Assembly: GCF_038630985.1 (NCBI RefSeq)
Contig: NZ_CP152049.1
Span: 4,359,501 to 4,423,500 of the forward strand
Reading direction: 5' to 3'
DNA length: 64,000 nt
Source: Paenibacillus sp. FSL H8-0548
Lineage (GTDB): Bacteria; Bacillota; Bacilli; Paenibacillales; Paenibacillaceae
Below are positions 34,713-44,259 of this stretch, piece after piece. The notes beneath the pieces were generated by a model that saw nothing but the letters and a program-made list of their open reading frames with translations, was not told the origin of the DNA and did no database searches. Each line of letters begins with the position of its first letter. Within the stretch, counting starts at the first letter, position 1. Position numbers and translations under genes: made by a program.

Positions 34713-37700
34713 CTACTCCTTCTCCAGCTGCTGCCATATTTCTTCCTTCGCAGGCTTGCTTAGCTTCTTATATTCATTCCCGTCAAACTGCGCATCAAAC
34801 TGACAGACCGCTTTATAATCACAATATTGGCAAGGAGTTTTCGTTCCCATTCGGTAAGGCTCGATCGACACCTCGCCCGCCTGAATGGCGCTGCCAATCT
34901 GCCCGATCTTATGCCGAACAGACTGCCTAAGCACATCCCACTGTTCATTCGTCACCACTGAGGAGCTGCTGTAAAAGGTGCCATCGCGTTTCAAGGCGAC
35001 AGGAAGAAGCTCAGAGTAGCCGGTCTCTAATTCGTCATCCATCAGTCTGACCGTGTCCGCATTAGCTGATATCAGCCCTCTTGTCTTAAAGCGCTTAAGC
35101 AGCTGACCGCTCGCTTCAGCAGGGCTCACCCTGTTCGTTAATGCCAGCACAGGATTGTGCACGTGGAAGTACAATACCCCCGCAGGCGATGCGGCTTTAC
35201 CGAGCCAAGCGGGCGCATAGGTAACGAGCACGTCCAAATAGGTCAGCATTTGCAGTGACAAGCCAAAAGCTACTTCCTCAAGCCGCAAATGAGTCGAGCT
35301 TGATTTGTAGTCCAGCACGCGCAGAAGCAAGCCTTCCTCCGTATCTGCTGCATCGACACGGTCGATCCTGCCGATAATCTCCAGCTCCCCGCCGTCTTCA
35401 AGCGGGATACGCAGTGCAGGCAATGTGCCGTCCGGTCCAAAAGCAACTTCTGTTCCGACCGGCTGAAATTTCGCTCTTCGCGCATGCTCGCCCAGCATTA
35501 GAGCCGCTTGCCCAACGATTTCTTTTAGCTTGCGCGCAATATATTGAAACCGGCTGCTGCTAAGCAAAATTTGCGATTGCAGCTTAGGCGCCAGCTCATC
35601 TACCGTCTGCGCTGCGACAGCCTTCAATTCTGCTTCTGTGGCCTTCCCCCAGCCTCCGCCGAGACTATTCGTCATCTTGCTGAGTGCCGCGTGAAACAGC
35701 TGCCCGACATCAGGCGCATCCAATCGATAGAGCTTTCTCTCCCGCAGCTTTAAGCCATGAATCGCAAAATGCTGGAACGGACAGGATACGAACCGCTCCA
35801 TACGGGATACGCTGACTTGCAGACGTGCACCATAGAGCTCCCTTGCCGTTTCCTTAGAAAGATAAAGCTCCTGATTCACATAGGACAAGGAGCCCGTCAG
35901 CAGCTGCAGCTTGCGCTGCCATTCTGGGCGAATCGCAAACCAATTGTACATATCCCACCAAAATGGAGCGATAGCAGCCCCATTTTGCCATTTTCGAATC
36001 GCTGCAATCAAATAGGAAAGAGTTCGCTGCGGCTGAGATACGAACATACTCTGCTCCAAGATTGACAAGCTTGGTGACGGCTCTGCCGCAATGCTTTGAA
36101 TCGGAATACCAGGAAACAGCTGGCGAATCTGCCGAATGATTTCAGATGGGAGCAAGCTTCTCCCTTCCTCATCCGCCTGCGCCCAGCTAAGCCATAAATG
36201 CCGGCTAGGAGCAGTTAATGCGTTGTAAATCATAAATCGCTCATCAAGCAGGCGCCGGCGTACTCCCGGTGCCATCGCTAGGCCATCCTCGGCAAGCCGC
36301 TCTCTCTCCTGCTCCGTAAGTATGCCATCTTCCTTTACCCGCATCGGCATCACGCCATCGTTGGCTCCGAGCACATAGGAGACCTGTACTTGTCCAGATC
36401 TGGTCCGATCCATGCTGCCGATCAGCACCTGATCAAGGGCAGGCGGCACAGCTGCCAGCTTCAGACTGTCCAGCCCTGCTTCAATCATGCCAGCAAACAG
36501 CTCAGGAGTTACCGTCTCCGCTCCAGCAAGCTCAACTAATTGGTCCAGCAGCTGCATAACGCTGTCCCACAGCTGGCGATGACTTCTGGCACGCTGTGTT
36601 TTTCCAGCTTGGGCCTCTAGAATTCCCCAGCGCTCCAAGCGATCTGCTGCATCTGAATGTTCGAGCAAGCGATACAGCGCTTCACACATTTCTTGAACAT
36701 TTCCCGCTTTTTTAAGCGCTTCGCCGAAGCGGTTGAGCGGCTGCACAACGGCTTCCCTTGCTGCCAGCACAATGTCAAATTCACGCTGCGCTTTTTCACT
36801 GATTTTCACTTCCATCTCATCATCATCATCGAGTGATACAGGCACTAATGGATGCCAGCGCCGCTTATCGAGCCATTTCCAGCCGTCGATGCCAGCAGCA
36901 AGCGCAAAATTTTCCAGCATGTCGAACCATTCCCGCAGCAGACTGCCATCCATTGGGAACAGCATCTCTGTCTTCACGCAGCGGAACACCGCATCATACC
37001 GCCAACCAAACAGCACGGTTTCCAGAGCGGAACGGATAAATTCAACCAGCGGATGATGAACGGCCTTTTCCTTCTGATCCACAAAAAAAGGAATGCCATA
37101 ATCCGTAAATACGAGACCAATATAATCGGCATAATCCTCATTATTGCGAACCATCACTGCAATATCTCGCCAGCGCAAACCTTCATGCTGAGCTCTGCGA
37201 ATAATATCACGCGCGACAGCTTCGACCTCAGCCCGACGATTTGCGGCAGCATGAAGGGATACACCACAGCGAATATTTTCAGGATCAAGCATTTCTTTAT
37301 CTGATATAAGCATAGGAATGCGCTCGCTGTAATGCTTCTCCAGATGGGCCAGCATCGGGCTACTCGTAAAGCGGACAGGCAAAGCTTCGCCTAGAATGGT
37401 AGGAGGCACTACCTCTACCTCGTGTTTGGCTGCAAGCTCCATCAGCGTGTTATAGGTAACGGCCGTCGGATGGAACAGATCCAGCTCATGCGGCTGCTCT
37501 CCTGCTTGATAATCCCGATTAAGTGTTAGTGTAACCGTCACCTCAGCAGAGGACGCGATTAACGTGCCTAAAGCTTCAAATTCGGTAGGTGTAAAACCAA
37601 AAAAGCCATCCACCCATATTTGGGCGCCTTGCATAGCGGGAGCATCTGCGTATCCATTTTGCAAATAACGCAAATAATCCTCGGCGTCGATATACATGCC

Positions 37701-38228
37701 CGCGAGTTCCTGCTCCATCTGACTATAAATTAGCTGTAAATCATGCAGTTTGCGGTTTAATAAAGTAGACTGACCCGCGCTCGCGTTGTTCGCATTTTGC
37801 TTGTCCTGCAAAAGCTCCGCATCAATGCCATAGCGCTTCCATTCGGTAAGCAGCTCAGCAAGCCGGTCAATAAAACCAGGCTGCTCCGCTCCGCTTTGAA
37901 AAAGCTCAAGCTGCTGTCCTAATCGATGGACAATTTTGTAGAGCAGCATATGCTTGCCTGTATCACCGATGGGTGTAAGTGCCGTACCGCCGGTTTCCTG
38001 CATAACCCGGAAGGCCAGACGCCGAAAGCTTAGCGCCTGTGCCCTGATCGTTCCGCTTAATTCTCCTGTTTGAAGCAGTGCATACTCCGTCTGAAAGGTA
38101 GCCTGCTCTGGTACGAGCATGACGAGCGGAGGCCCGTCCGGTTGAACACGCAGCTGCTCCCTAATTTCGTTCAAGCAATAGGATGTTTTTCCAGTTCCCG
38201 AACGTCCGATGACAAAGCGAAGCGACAT
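34713..38228 (-). CDS. addB: ATP-dependent helicase/deoxyribonuclease subunit B, 1171 aa
   Basis: AddB recognises Chi-like sites and carries the second nuclease. The start SLRFVIGRSGTGKTSYC has a P-loop; the nuclease domain includes LLRVLDYKSSSTHL. The four cysteines of the iron-sulfur staple are visible as CPFQHFAIHGL (about residue 797) and CQYCDYKAVC near residues 1130-1140. addB-addA order is as in Bacillus, where the pair lies elsewhere in the chromosome, so the position next to rpsU is a lineage trait. Confidence 0.96.
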   Translation of the reverse strand: MSLRFVIGRSGTGKTSYCLNEIREQLRVQPDGPPLVMLVPEQATFQTEYALLQTGELSGTIRAQALSFRRLAFRVMQETGGTALTPIGDTGKHMLLYKIVHRLGQQLELFQSGAEQPGFIDRLAELLTEWKRYGIDAELLQDKQNANNASAGQSTLLNRKLHDLQLIYSQMEQELAGMYIDAEDYLRYLQNGYADAPAMQGAQIWVDGFFGFTPTEFEALGTLIASSAEVTVTLTLNRDYQAGEQPHELDLFHPTAVTYNTLMELAAKHEVEVVPPTILGEALPVRFTSSPMLAHLEKHYSERIPMLISDKEMLDPENIRCGVSLHAAANRRAEVEAVARDIIRRAQHEGLRWRDIAVMVRNNEDYADYIGLVFTDYGIPFFVDQKEKAVHHPLVEFIRSALETVLFGWRYDAVFRCVKTEMLFPMDGSLLREWFDMLENFALAAGIDGWKWLDKRRWHPLVPVSLDDDDEMEVKISEKAQREFDIVLAAREAVVQPLNRFGEALKKAGNVQEMCEALYRLLEHSDAADRLERWGILEAQAGKTQRARSHRQLWDSVMQLLDQLVELAGAETVTPELFAGMIEAGLDSLKLAAVPPALDQVLIGSMDRTRSGQVQVSYVLGANDGVMPMRVKEDGILTEQERERLAEDGLAMAPGVRRRLLDERFMIYNALTAPSRHLWLSWAQADEEGRSLLPSEIIRQIRQLFPGIPIQSIAAEPSPSLSILEQSMFVSQPQRTLSYLIAAIRKWQNGAAIAPFWWDMYNWFAIRPEWQRKLQLLTGSLSYVNQELYLSKETARELYGARLQVSVSRMERFVSCPFQHFAIHGLKLRERKLYRLDAPDVGQLFHAALSKMTNSLGGGWGKATEAELKAVAAQTVDELAPKLQSQILLSSSRFQYIARKLKEIVGQAALMLGEHARRAKFQPVGTEVAFGPDGTLPALRIPLEDGGELEIIGRIDRVDAADTEEGLLLRVLDYKSSSTHLRLEEVAFGLSLQMLTYLDVLVTYAPAWLGKAASPAGVLYFHVHNPVLALTNRVSPAEASGQLLKRFKTRGLISANADTVRLMDDELETGYSELLPVALKRDGTFYSSSSVVTNEQWDVLRQSVRHKIGQIGSAIQAGEVSIEPYRMGTKTPCQYCDYKAVCQFDAQFDGNEYKKLSKPAKEEIWQQLEKE

Positions 38229-38257
38229 GTGCAGCTCTCCCGTCTATACAATCTCGA

Positions 38258-39655
38258 TTATTTGCTTCTTACTTCAAAAATCGCAAATTTCAAATAATGT
38301 CCCTCATTTACGCCAAGCAGCTGTGGATGATCCTTGCCTGCGGCACGCCATTCGACTAAACGCAGCAGCTTACCTGCATCTACTGCAGCCTCTTGAATCG
38401 TCTCCAAGAACAATTCGGGACGCATATGATAGGAACAGCTTGCCGTAACAAGATATCCACCGTCGTTCACAAGCTTAAGCCCTTGTAAGTTAATGTCCTT
38501 ATAGCCGCGGCATGCCCCTGGCACAGCGCTCTTCGTTTTGGCAAATGCGGGCGGATCCAAAATAACGACATCCCATGTTCGTCCTGCTCCACCTTCGAGC
38601 TTCTTAGAGGTATCAGCACCGCCAAGGCTGCGCTGTTTGCGCTCTTCAGCACCTTTCACCTGCGCACGTAAATATTCAAATGCATCTGCTACGACAAACT
38701 CTACGCGATCAGAATAACCATTGCGTTCGACGTTGCGCTTAGCAGTGTTGATGGCGTGCTCCGATACATCAAGACAGGTCACCTTCTTCGCGCCATACTT
38801 GCATGCATGCAGCGTAAAGCTGCCGGTATGGGCAAAGCATTCCAGTACAGAAGCACCGTCCCAATAAGGGAAGGTAACGAGTTTTCCATTTGCATTCACC
38901 GGCACTAGAGCTCTATTGTCTCCGGATAAGCTCAGCGCTTCTTGAGCGCCTGCATCTAAAGTTTCACGACTCGCAAGCCGTATTCCGCTCCGGCCTCCCC
39001 AGCCGGTCATAAGCGGAGCGATAGCCGCACGATTTTCACGTTGATCGAAGAAATAGCCTGTTTTTTGGCCCTCTACGATATCAACCTCCAGCTTCAAGCC
39101 ATTCTCTTCAATTTGCAAAATGGACGGGCAATCCCCATATAGCACACCGGTTCTCTCTTCCAGTCCCTCAAGTCCCCTAACGCTAACATCGCTGCGCTCG
39201 TAGATCCCCTGTGGTTGAAACACGTCGATTAGTGCTTCGATCAGCGCTTCTCTTCTTGCGTCCATTCCAAGCGTCAATAGCTGGAGCACCAATACGTTAT
39301 CGAACCGATCAACCACCAGGCCTGGCAGAAAATCCGCCTCGCCGTATACTAAACGGCAATCCGCATCTGCTACAAAGCGGCGGCGATGCTCCTGGCAATC
39401 ACGAAGCCGACTGCGGAAGAAATCTGCATCCATAGCGGCAATAGGCTGATAGGCAACGACACGCACCGTAATTTGTGATTTTGGATTCCAATAGCCCGTT
39501 GCCAAATAGCGCCCTTGATGGGTAACCACATCTACCAAATCACCGGGCTGCGCGTCTCCCTCCAAACGGTCGATTTCAGTTGCATAAACCCACGGATGAC
39601 CTTGCTCCAGTCTTTTCTTTCTTGCCTTCTGAAGATATATTTTTGGATTACTCAC
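38258..39655 (-). CDS. RlmI-like class I SAM-dependent rRNA methyltransferase, 465 aa
   Basis: An N-terminal PUA domain (RLEQGHPWVYATEIDRLEG, then PGDLVDVV) is followed by the RlmI central domain (ERSDVSVRGLEGL, YFFDQRENR) and a Rossmann methyltransferase (VLECFAHTGSFTLHACKYG, VTCLDVSEHAI, DVVILDPPAF). It should form m5C in 23S rRNA. Usual members are about 395 aa; here two insertions, about residues 218-266 and 333-358, extend the protein. The start is GTG 39655. It follows addB's neighbour gap of 29 nt on the same strand. Confidence 0.88.
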   Translation of the reverse strand: MSNPKIYLQKARKKRLEQGHPWVYATEIDRLEGDAQPGDLVDVVTHQGRYLATGYWNPKSQITVRVVAYQPIAAMDADFFRSRLRDCQEHRRRFVADADCRLVYGEADFLPGLVVDRFDNVLVLQLLTLGMDARREALIEALIDVFQPQGIYERSDVSVRGLEGLEERTGVLYGDCPSILQIEENGLKLEVDIVEGQKTGYFFDQRENRAAIAPLMTGWGGRSGIRLASRETLDAGAQEALSLSGDNRALVPVNANGKLVTFPYWDGASVLECFAHTGSFTLHACKYGAKKVTCLDVSEHAINTAKRNVERNGYSDRVEFVVADAFEYLRAQVKGAEERKQRSLGGADTSKKLEGGAGRTWDVVILDPPAFAKTKSAVPGACRGYKDINLQGLKLVNDGGYLVTASCSYHMRPELFLETIQEAAVDAGKLLRLVEWRAAGKDHPQLLGVNEGHYLKFAIFEVRSK

Positions 39656-39762
39656 GTTGTTTTTCTCTTCCCCTCGTTAAGCTGGCTAGTCATGCTTGTC
39701 TTATCTCATGCATATGTATACATACGAAATTATTCTTCACTAACCAATAAGGAGATCATCTA

Positions 39763-40737
39763 ATGGTTCATACCATTCTCATTCCAATGCTGCTTGGGTT
39801 TGCTGTCTTTATGTGCGGCATGAAGCTGATGGAGCTTGCACTTCACCGATTAGCCGGCCCATATTTGACCGGTATTCTCGCCCGCTCAACAGCAACACCT
39901 ATCCATGGGCTAGCGATTGGCACAGTTACAACAGCTTTTCTTCAAAGCAGCACAGCAGTAACGGTCATCGCTATCGGCATGGTCAACGCGGGCTTGCTTA
40001 CCTTCCCTCGAACACTAGGAATTATATTAGGCACCAATATTGGCACATGCATCACGACAGAAATTATTGGATTAAATCTTAATAAGGTAGCCATTCCTTT
40101 ATTAGGCTTCTCAATAGGATTATGGCTAATTACCGCTATATTCGGGGAATTGCGTCTGATACCCGCGCTCCGCAAAACCCGCTGGCTGGATTCGCTTCGA
40201 TCTATATCCGTCGTTCTGTGCGGCTTTGCATTGCTATTAACAGGAATGACCATGATGCAAGGTGTAGGCCCTGCTGTTCAGGACAGCCCTTTATTCAGCT
40301 GGTTTCTTGGAAAAGCAACGGGCAGCCTCTGGTGGGGACTCGCAGCCGGTGCCGTTCTCACAGCAGCTGTCCATAGCAGCGCTGCCGTCATCGGTATCAT
40401 CATGGGTTTTGTTTCCGCTGGCGTTATGCCTATTGAGCTTGGCATTGCCGTTGTGCTTGGGGCTAACATCGGCACCTGCGCAACTGCCCTGCTGGCGTCC
40501 ATCGGCGGCTCTAAGGCCGGTCAGTATGTAGCATGGTCCCACGTCATACTTAATGCAGGCGGGGCTTTGCTATTTATGCCGTTTATCGGTGAGCTTACTG
40601 CCATATCCGAATGGATTTCAACGACGCCTGCCGGACAAATCGCCCGTGCCCAGACGATATTCAATGTTTTAAGCTCGCTGCTCGCGCTGCCCTTCTGCTA
40701 TTTAGCCGTATTCCGCAAAATAGAGCCCACAGCCTAG
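39763..40737 (+). CDS. yqeW: Na/Pi cotransporter family protein (YqeW-like), 324 aa
   Basis: The two inverted PhoU-type repeats of the NptA family are clear: FLQSSTAVTVIAIGMVNAGLL with LGIILGTNIGTC, and AAVHSSAAVIGIIMGFVSAG with VVLGANIGTC. About eight membrane segments are expected and no C-terminal PhoU domain is present. It likely moves phosphate with sodium. B. subtilis yqeW lies at the same place, between rpsU and mtaB. It is on the plus strand between minus-strand genes; AAGGAG lies 9 nt before the start. Confidence 0.93.
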   Translation: MVHTILIPMLLGFAVFMCGMKLMELALHRLAGPYLTGILARSTATPIHGLAIGTVTTAFLQSSTAVTVIAIGMVNAGLLTFPRTLGIILGTNIGTCITTEIIGLNLNKVAIPLLGFSIGLWLITAIFGELRLIPALRKTRWLDSLRSISVVLCGFALLLTGMTMMQGVGPAVQDSPLFSWFLGKATGSLWWGLAAGAVLTAAVHSSAAVIGIIMGFVSAGVMPIELGIAVVLGANIGTCATALLASIGGSKAGQYVAWSHVILNAGGALLFMPFIGELTAISEWISTTPAGQIARAQTIFNVLSSLLALPFCYLAVFRKIEPTA

Positions 40738-40739
40738 CA

Positions 40740-41171
40740 TTAGCTCGTTTGCAGTCCAAGCAGCTGAAAGGCTCCGGCCACAATACGATGGTTATTATCA
40801 TACCCGGATTGCTTCTGGCGCCTCCATGCCTCCTGCGGCTCAAACCAATCTACTCCGCGTATCTCTTCCACCTGAGCCTGCAGGGAGCCGCCGACAGCCT
40901 CAACCAAATAATAATGAACCTCTTTATCTACCGTACCATGCGACTCATGCTCATATTTATATTTAATTTGATCTATGGGAGCAATGATCACGCCTTCAAG
41001 TCCAGTCTCCTCGACAATTTCTCGCAGAGCGGTCTGTTCAATCGTTTCGCCAGCCTCCATTTTACCTTTGGGCAACGATACTTTTCCATAACGATCCTGA
41101 ATGAGCTGAATTTGCAGATTGCCTTCCTCGGTACGACGAAATACGACTCCGCCTGCTGAAATTTCCTTCAT
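40740..41171 (-). CDS. Nudix hydrolase, 143 aa
   Basis: The Nudix box G-x5-E-x7-REVVEE-type motif is GKMEAGETIEQTALREIVEETG at about residues 38-59, so the enzyme hydrolyses a nucleoside diphosphate linked to another group, with Mg. The start MKEISAGGVVFRR is typical of MutT/ApaH-like small Nudix proteins. ATG 41171 has GGAGG 8 nt upstream. The substrate cannot be read from sequence. Its stop is 2 nt from that of the convergent yqeW gene. Confidence 0.92.
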   Translation of the reverse strand: MKEISAGGVVFRRTEEGNLQIQLIQDRYGKVSLPKGKMEAGETIEQTALREIVEETGLEGVIIAPIDQIKYKYEHESHGTVDKEVHYYLVEAVGGSLQAQVEEIRGVDWFEPQEAWRRQKQSGYDNNHRIVAGAFQLLGLQTS

Positions 41172-41288
41172 GTCCATTTCCTCCTTGCAGCATTCATTCA
41201 ATAGTATATGCAGCAAAGGATTCCTCCATCTAATCCTGTTAAGGAATCGATTAGCAAAGGAACCCCCGCATCTGTCAAGCTTTGTTGG

Positions 41289-42680
41289 CTAAGCTCTTAT
41301 CGCTTCTGGACGCTCCAAAACGAAGCTATGCAGATCTAGCTCACTGCTTGGCAATGGTGTGTCCTCCAATACGCGAACCAGCTTGGCACGGCATTCATTA
41401 ACGCCGGCTTCTGTAATTTTGACACGGCAAAGCTTGCCGATCAACGCTTCCGTGCCATTGAATACCACTTGAATATAATTATCCGTGTAGCCCATAACAA
41501 GTCCAGTGCCTGGCGCACCCTTGTAGTCGCGCTCAGGTATAACATCCAGCACCTGGCCTACATATTGCTCCGCATAGGCGAGCTGCATTTTCTCAGACAA
41601 GTCGATCAGCTTGTGCACACGCTCATTCTTAATCTCATCATCCACTTGTTCATCCATCCGTGCAGCAGGTGTTCCTGTCCGCTTGGAGTATGGGAAGACG
41701 TGCATTTCTGCAAATTTCATTTCCTCCATAAACCGGAAGCCGCTCTCGAACATTTCCTCTGTTTCACCAGGGAAACCGACGATAACATCTGTCGTGATCG
41801 CAACGCCAGGCATAGCTTCTTGCAGCCTTTTAATTTTTGCAGCAAATTCTGCAGTCGTATATTTGCGACGCATCCGTTTCAACACAGAGTCCTCACCCGC
41901 TTGAAGCGGTATGTGCAAATGACGGCACATTTTGCTGGAACGGTTAAGCACATCAATCATAGCATCGTCTATTTGACTTGCTTCAATGGAGCTGATGCGA
42001 ATGCGCTCAAGACCTTCAATTTTATCCAAATCCCACAGCAAGCTGGTTAGATTGTAATTTTCCATATCATCGCCATAGCCGCCAGTATGAATTCCTGTTA
42101 GAACAATCTCCTTGTACCCCGAGGCTACAAGCTGCTTCGCCTGCTCAAGAACGCTTTGCGGCGCACGGCTGCGTGATAAACCGCGAGACCAAGGAATGAT
42201 GCAGAAGGTACAGAAGTTGTTGCAGCCCTCTTGGATTTTCAGGAATGCACGTGTCCGCTCGGAGAAATCAGGAACATCAAGCTCCTCGAAATCACGTGTT
42301 TTCATAATATTGCGAACGGCGTTAACCGGCTCGCGATCACCTTGAATTTGATTGACAAAACTCATAATTTTTTCGCGGTCCTGCGTGCCAATAACGAGGT
42401 CAACGCCTTCAATTGCCATAATTTCAGCTGGAGACGTCTGAGCGTAACAGCCTGTAACAGCAATTACTGCGTCTGGATTGCGCCGCACGGCGCGTCTAAT
42501 GATTTGGCGGCTTTTCTTATCTCCTGTATTCGTTACTGTACAAGTATTAACTAAGTAGACATCAGCAGTTGATTCGAAATCAACCTGCTCATAACCTTCG
42601 TTTTTGAATAGCTGCCATATTGCTTCTGTATCATAGAAGTTCACTTTGCAGCCTAGCGTATAAAATGCGACTGTTGGCAT
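41289..42680 (-). CDS. mtaB: tRNA t6A37 methylthiotransferase MtaB, 463 aa
   Basis: MtaB converts t6A37 to ms2t6A37 in tRNAs reading ANN codons. The N-terminal UPF0004 domain holds the three cysteines of one cluster (TLGCKVN, NTCTVTN, TGCYAQ), and the radical SAM motif is CNNFCTFCIIPWSRG (about 148-162). A C-terminal TRAM domain (about 380-440) follows. GGAGGAG lies before ATG 42680, and the gap to rsmE is 5 nt. Confidence 0.96.
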   Translation of the reverse strand: MPTVAFYTLGCKVNFYDTEAIWQLFKNEGYEQVDFESTADVYLVNTCTVTNTGDKKSRQIIRRAVRRNPDAVIAVTGCYAQTSPAEIMAIEGVDLVIGTQDREKIMSFVNQIQGDREPVNAVRNIMKTRDFEELDVPDFSERTRAFLKIQEGCNNFCTFCIIPWSRGLSRSRAPQSVLEQAKQLVASGYKEIVLTGIHTGGYGDDMENYNLTSLLWDLDKIEGLERIRISSIEASQIDDAMIDVLNRSSKMCRHLHIPLQAGEDSVLKRMRRKYTTAEFAAKIKRLQEAMPGVAITTDVIVGFPGETEEMFESGFRFMEEMKFAEMHVFPYSKRTGTPAARMDEQVDDEIKNERVHKLIDLSEKMQLAYAEQYVGQVLDVIPERDYKGAPGTGLVMGYTDNYIQVVFNGTEALIGKLCRVKITEAGVNECRAKLVRVLEDTPLPSSELDLHSFVLERPEAIRA

Positions 42681-42685
42681 AGTTG

Positions 42686-43462
42686 TTACGCTCCTCCCAT
42701 TTCTCCGGATTCATATAATAAGCAGGTTAATCCTACGATTCCCGCTGTTTCCGTTCGTAATATTCTTCTGCCCAGACCAACTAAAACAGCACCCGCTGCT
42801 TCCGCCTCAGCCGCTTCCCGGTCTGTAAAGCCACCTTCGGACCCAACAATGAGAAGCACCTTTGGCGCACGGATTAAATCCGTGCTGTTGATCCACTCCT
42901 GAACTGCAGTACGAACACCTCTGCCATGAGCAGCATGCCCTTCACGCTCGTAGCAGAACAATACCAAATCATAAGCTGCTATGGATTGGATAAGCTCACG
43001 CCAGCTATGTACCGCCTCTAGTGTCGGTATGCGGCTGCGATGAGCCTGTTCCGCTGCTTCCTTCGCTATTTTGCTCCAGCGATCGATTCGCTTTGCTTCC
43101 TTCTTCGCATCGTACTGCACAACCATACGCTCAGATTGAAAAGGAACAAACGCATAGGCACCGATCTCCGTCCCTTTCTGAATGACCAGCTCCATCTTGT
43201 CACCCTTAGGCAAGCTTTGTGCGATAGTGATTGCCCAGCCAGGCTCGCTATCTGCATGTAACATCTCCATTATTTCGGCTGTAACAAGCGTAGAAGAAGC
43301 TTCAATAACAGCAACAAGCGCTGTACGCGACTGACCGTCGCTAACGATGAACTTGTCACCTGGCTTCGTACGCATAACACGGAATGCATGATGCGCATCC
43401 TCGCCAACTAAGCGTATACCGTTGTCACTAAACTGCTCCGCCGCTACAAAATATCGCTGCAT
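42686..43462 (-). CDS. rsmE: 16S rRNA (uracil1498-N3)-methyltransferase RsmE, 258 aa
   Basis: This SPOUT-fold methyltransferase has an N-terminal PUA-like domain (HAFRVMRTKPGDKF) and the knotted C terminus with VLLIVGSEGGFTDREAAEAE and LGRRILRTETAGIVGL. It modifies U1498 of 16S rRNA. ATG 43462 gives the usual MQRYFV start; an upstream TTG (43474) is too close to the AAGGGTGG site. It precedes mtaB in the conserved prmA-rsmE-mtaB order. Confidence 0.95.
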   Translation of the reverse strand: MQRYFVAAEQFSDNGIRLVGEDAHHAFRVMRTKPGDKFIVSDGQSRTALVAVIEASSTLVTAEIMEMLHADSEPGWAITIAQSLPKGDKMELVIQKGTEIGAYAFVPFQSERMVVQYDAKKEAKRIDRWSKIAKEAAEQAHRSRIPTLEAVHSWRELIQSIAAYDLVLFCYEREGHAAHGRGVRTAVQEWINSTDLIRAPKVLLIVGSEGGFTDREAAEAEAAGAVLVGLGRRILRTETAGIVGLTCLLYESGEMGGA

Positions 43463-43581
43463 ACTCGTTTCCAACCACCCTTAAACAAATTCCATCCTTC
43501 ATAATAACATGTTTAACTTCCATAAATCTATCAGAAACCGTTGCCAGCTCCGACTCATCTCCTCATAAAGAACACTTTTAT

Positions 43582-44259
43582 TTATGAATTGAATAATTGG
43601 TACACAGTGGCAAAGGTATTAAACTTCATTTGATCGCCTAAAGCTAGAATCGGATCCAGCGTTACCTCTCGGAGCGGCGGAATGAACACGATAAGCAGGA
43701 AGATCAGCATCCCCCACTGCACATTCTGATCCAGCTTATAGCGAAGCTTAAGCGGCAGCAAATCAGAAATGATGCGATAGCCGTCAAGCGGAGGCAGCGG
43801 AATTAAATTAAAAATAAACAATAAAAAATTATAATAGATGAAATAATCAAAAAAACGATGCACAGCGGCATCAACGCCTACGGAAGCGCCGTCAAGTATC
43901 CCTGTTGTCAATATGACCACATAAATAAAAATAGCAATGATGCCCATTAATAAATTACTTAGCGGTCCAACTGCGGTTACAATTATGCTCATCAATCTTG
44001 GACTGTTGAATTTACTGCGATCCACTGGTACGGGCTTCGCCCATCCAAAGCCAGCAATTATAATAAGAAGAGTGCCTAGCACATCAAGATGCACACGTGG
44101 ATTCAGCGTTACACGGCCAGCATTATACGCTGTGTCATCGCCAAATTTATAAGCACTGTAAGCATGAGCGAACTCATGCACAGTGAATGCAATAATCAGC
44201 GAAAGAACAACAAAAGGCAGATCCTCAAGCGGTACTCGAATGATGCTTTGCAGATCCAT
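43582..44259 (-). CDS. Site-2 protease family membrane metalloprotease, 225 aa
   Basis: The zinc motif HEFAH is in the first membrane segment (AFTVHEFAHAYSAYKFGDD) and the third ligand motif is LIPLPPLDGYRI; five to six membrane segments are expected. This is the short, PDZ-less group (like YwhC). It cleaves membrane proteins, but its substrate is unknown. ATG 44259 overlaps the prmA stop (TAATG), so the genes are coupled. It is inserted between prmA and rsmE, which are neighbours in B. subtilis. Confidence 0.92.
   Translation of the reverse strand: MDLQSIIRVPLEDLPFVVLSLIIAFTVHEFAHAYSAYKFGDDTAYNAGRVTLNPRVHLDVLGTLLIIIAGFGWAKPVPVDRSKFNSPRLMSIIVTAVGPLSNLLMGIIAIFIYVVILTTGILDGASVGVDAAVHRFFDYFIYYNFLLFIFNLIPLPPLDGYRIISDLLPLKLRYKLDQNVQWGMLIFLLIVFIPPLREVTLDPILALGDQMKFNTFATVYQLFNS

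Noticed and set aside
41469..42050. 193-codon frame antisense to mtaB
   Set aside because: It lies opposite a clear gene and has no recognisable protein features.
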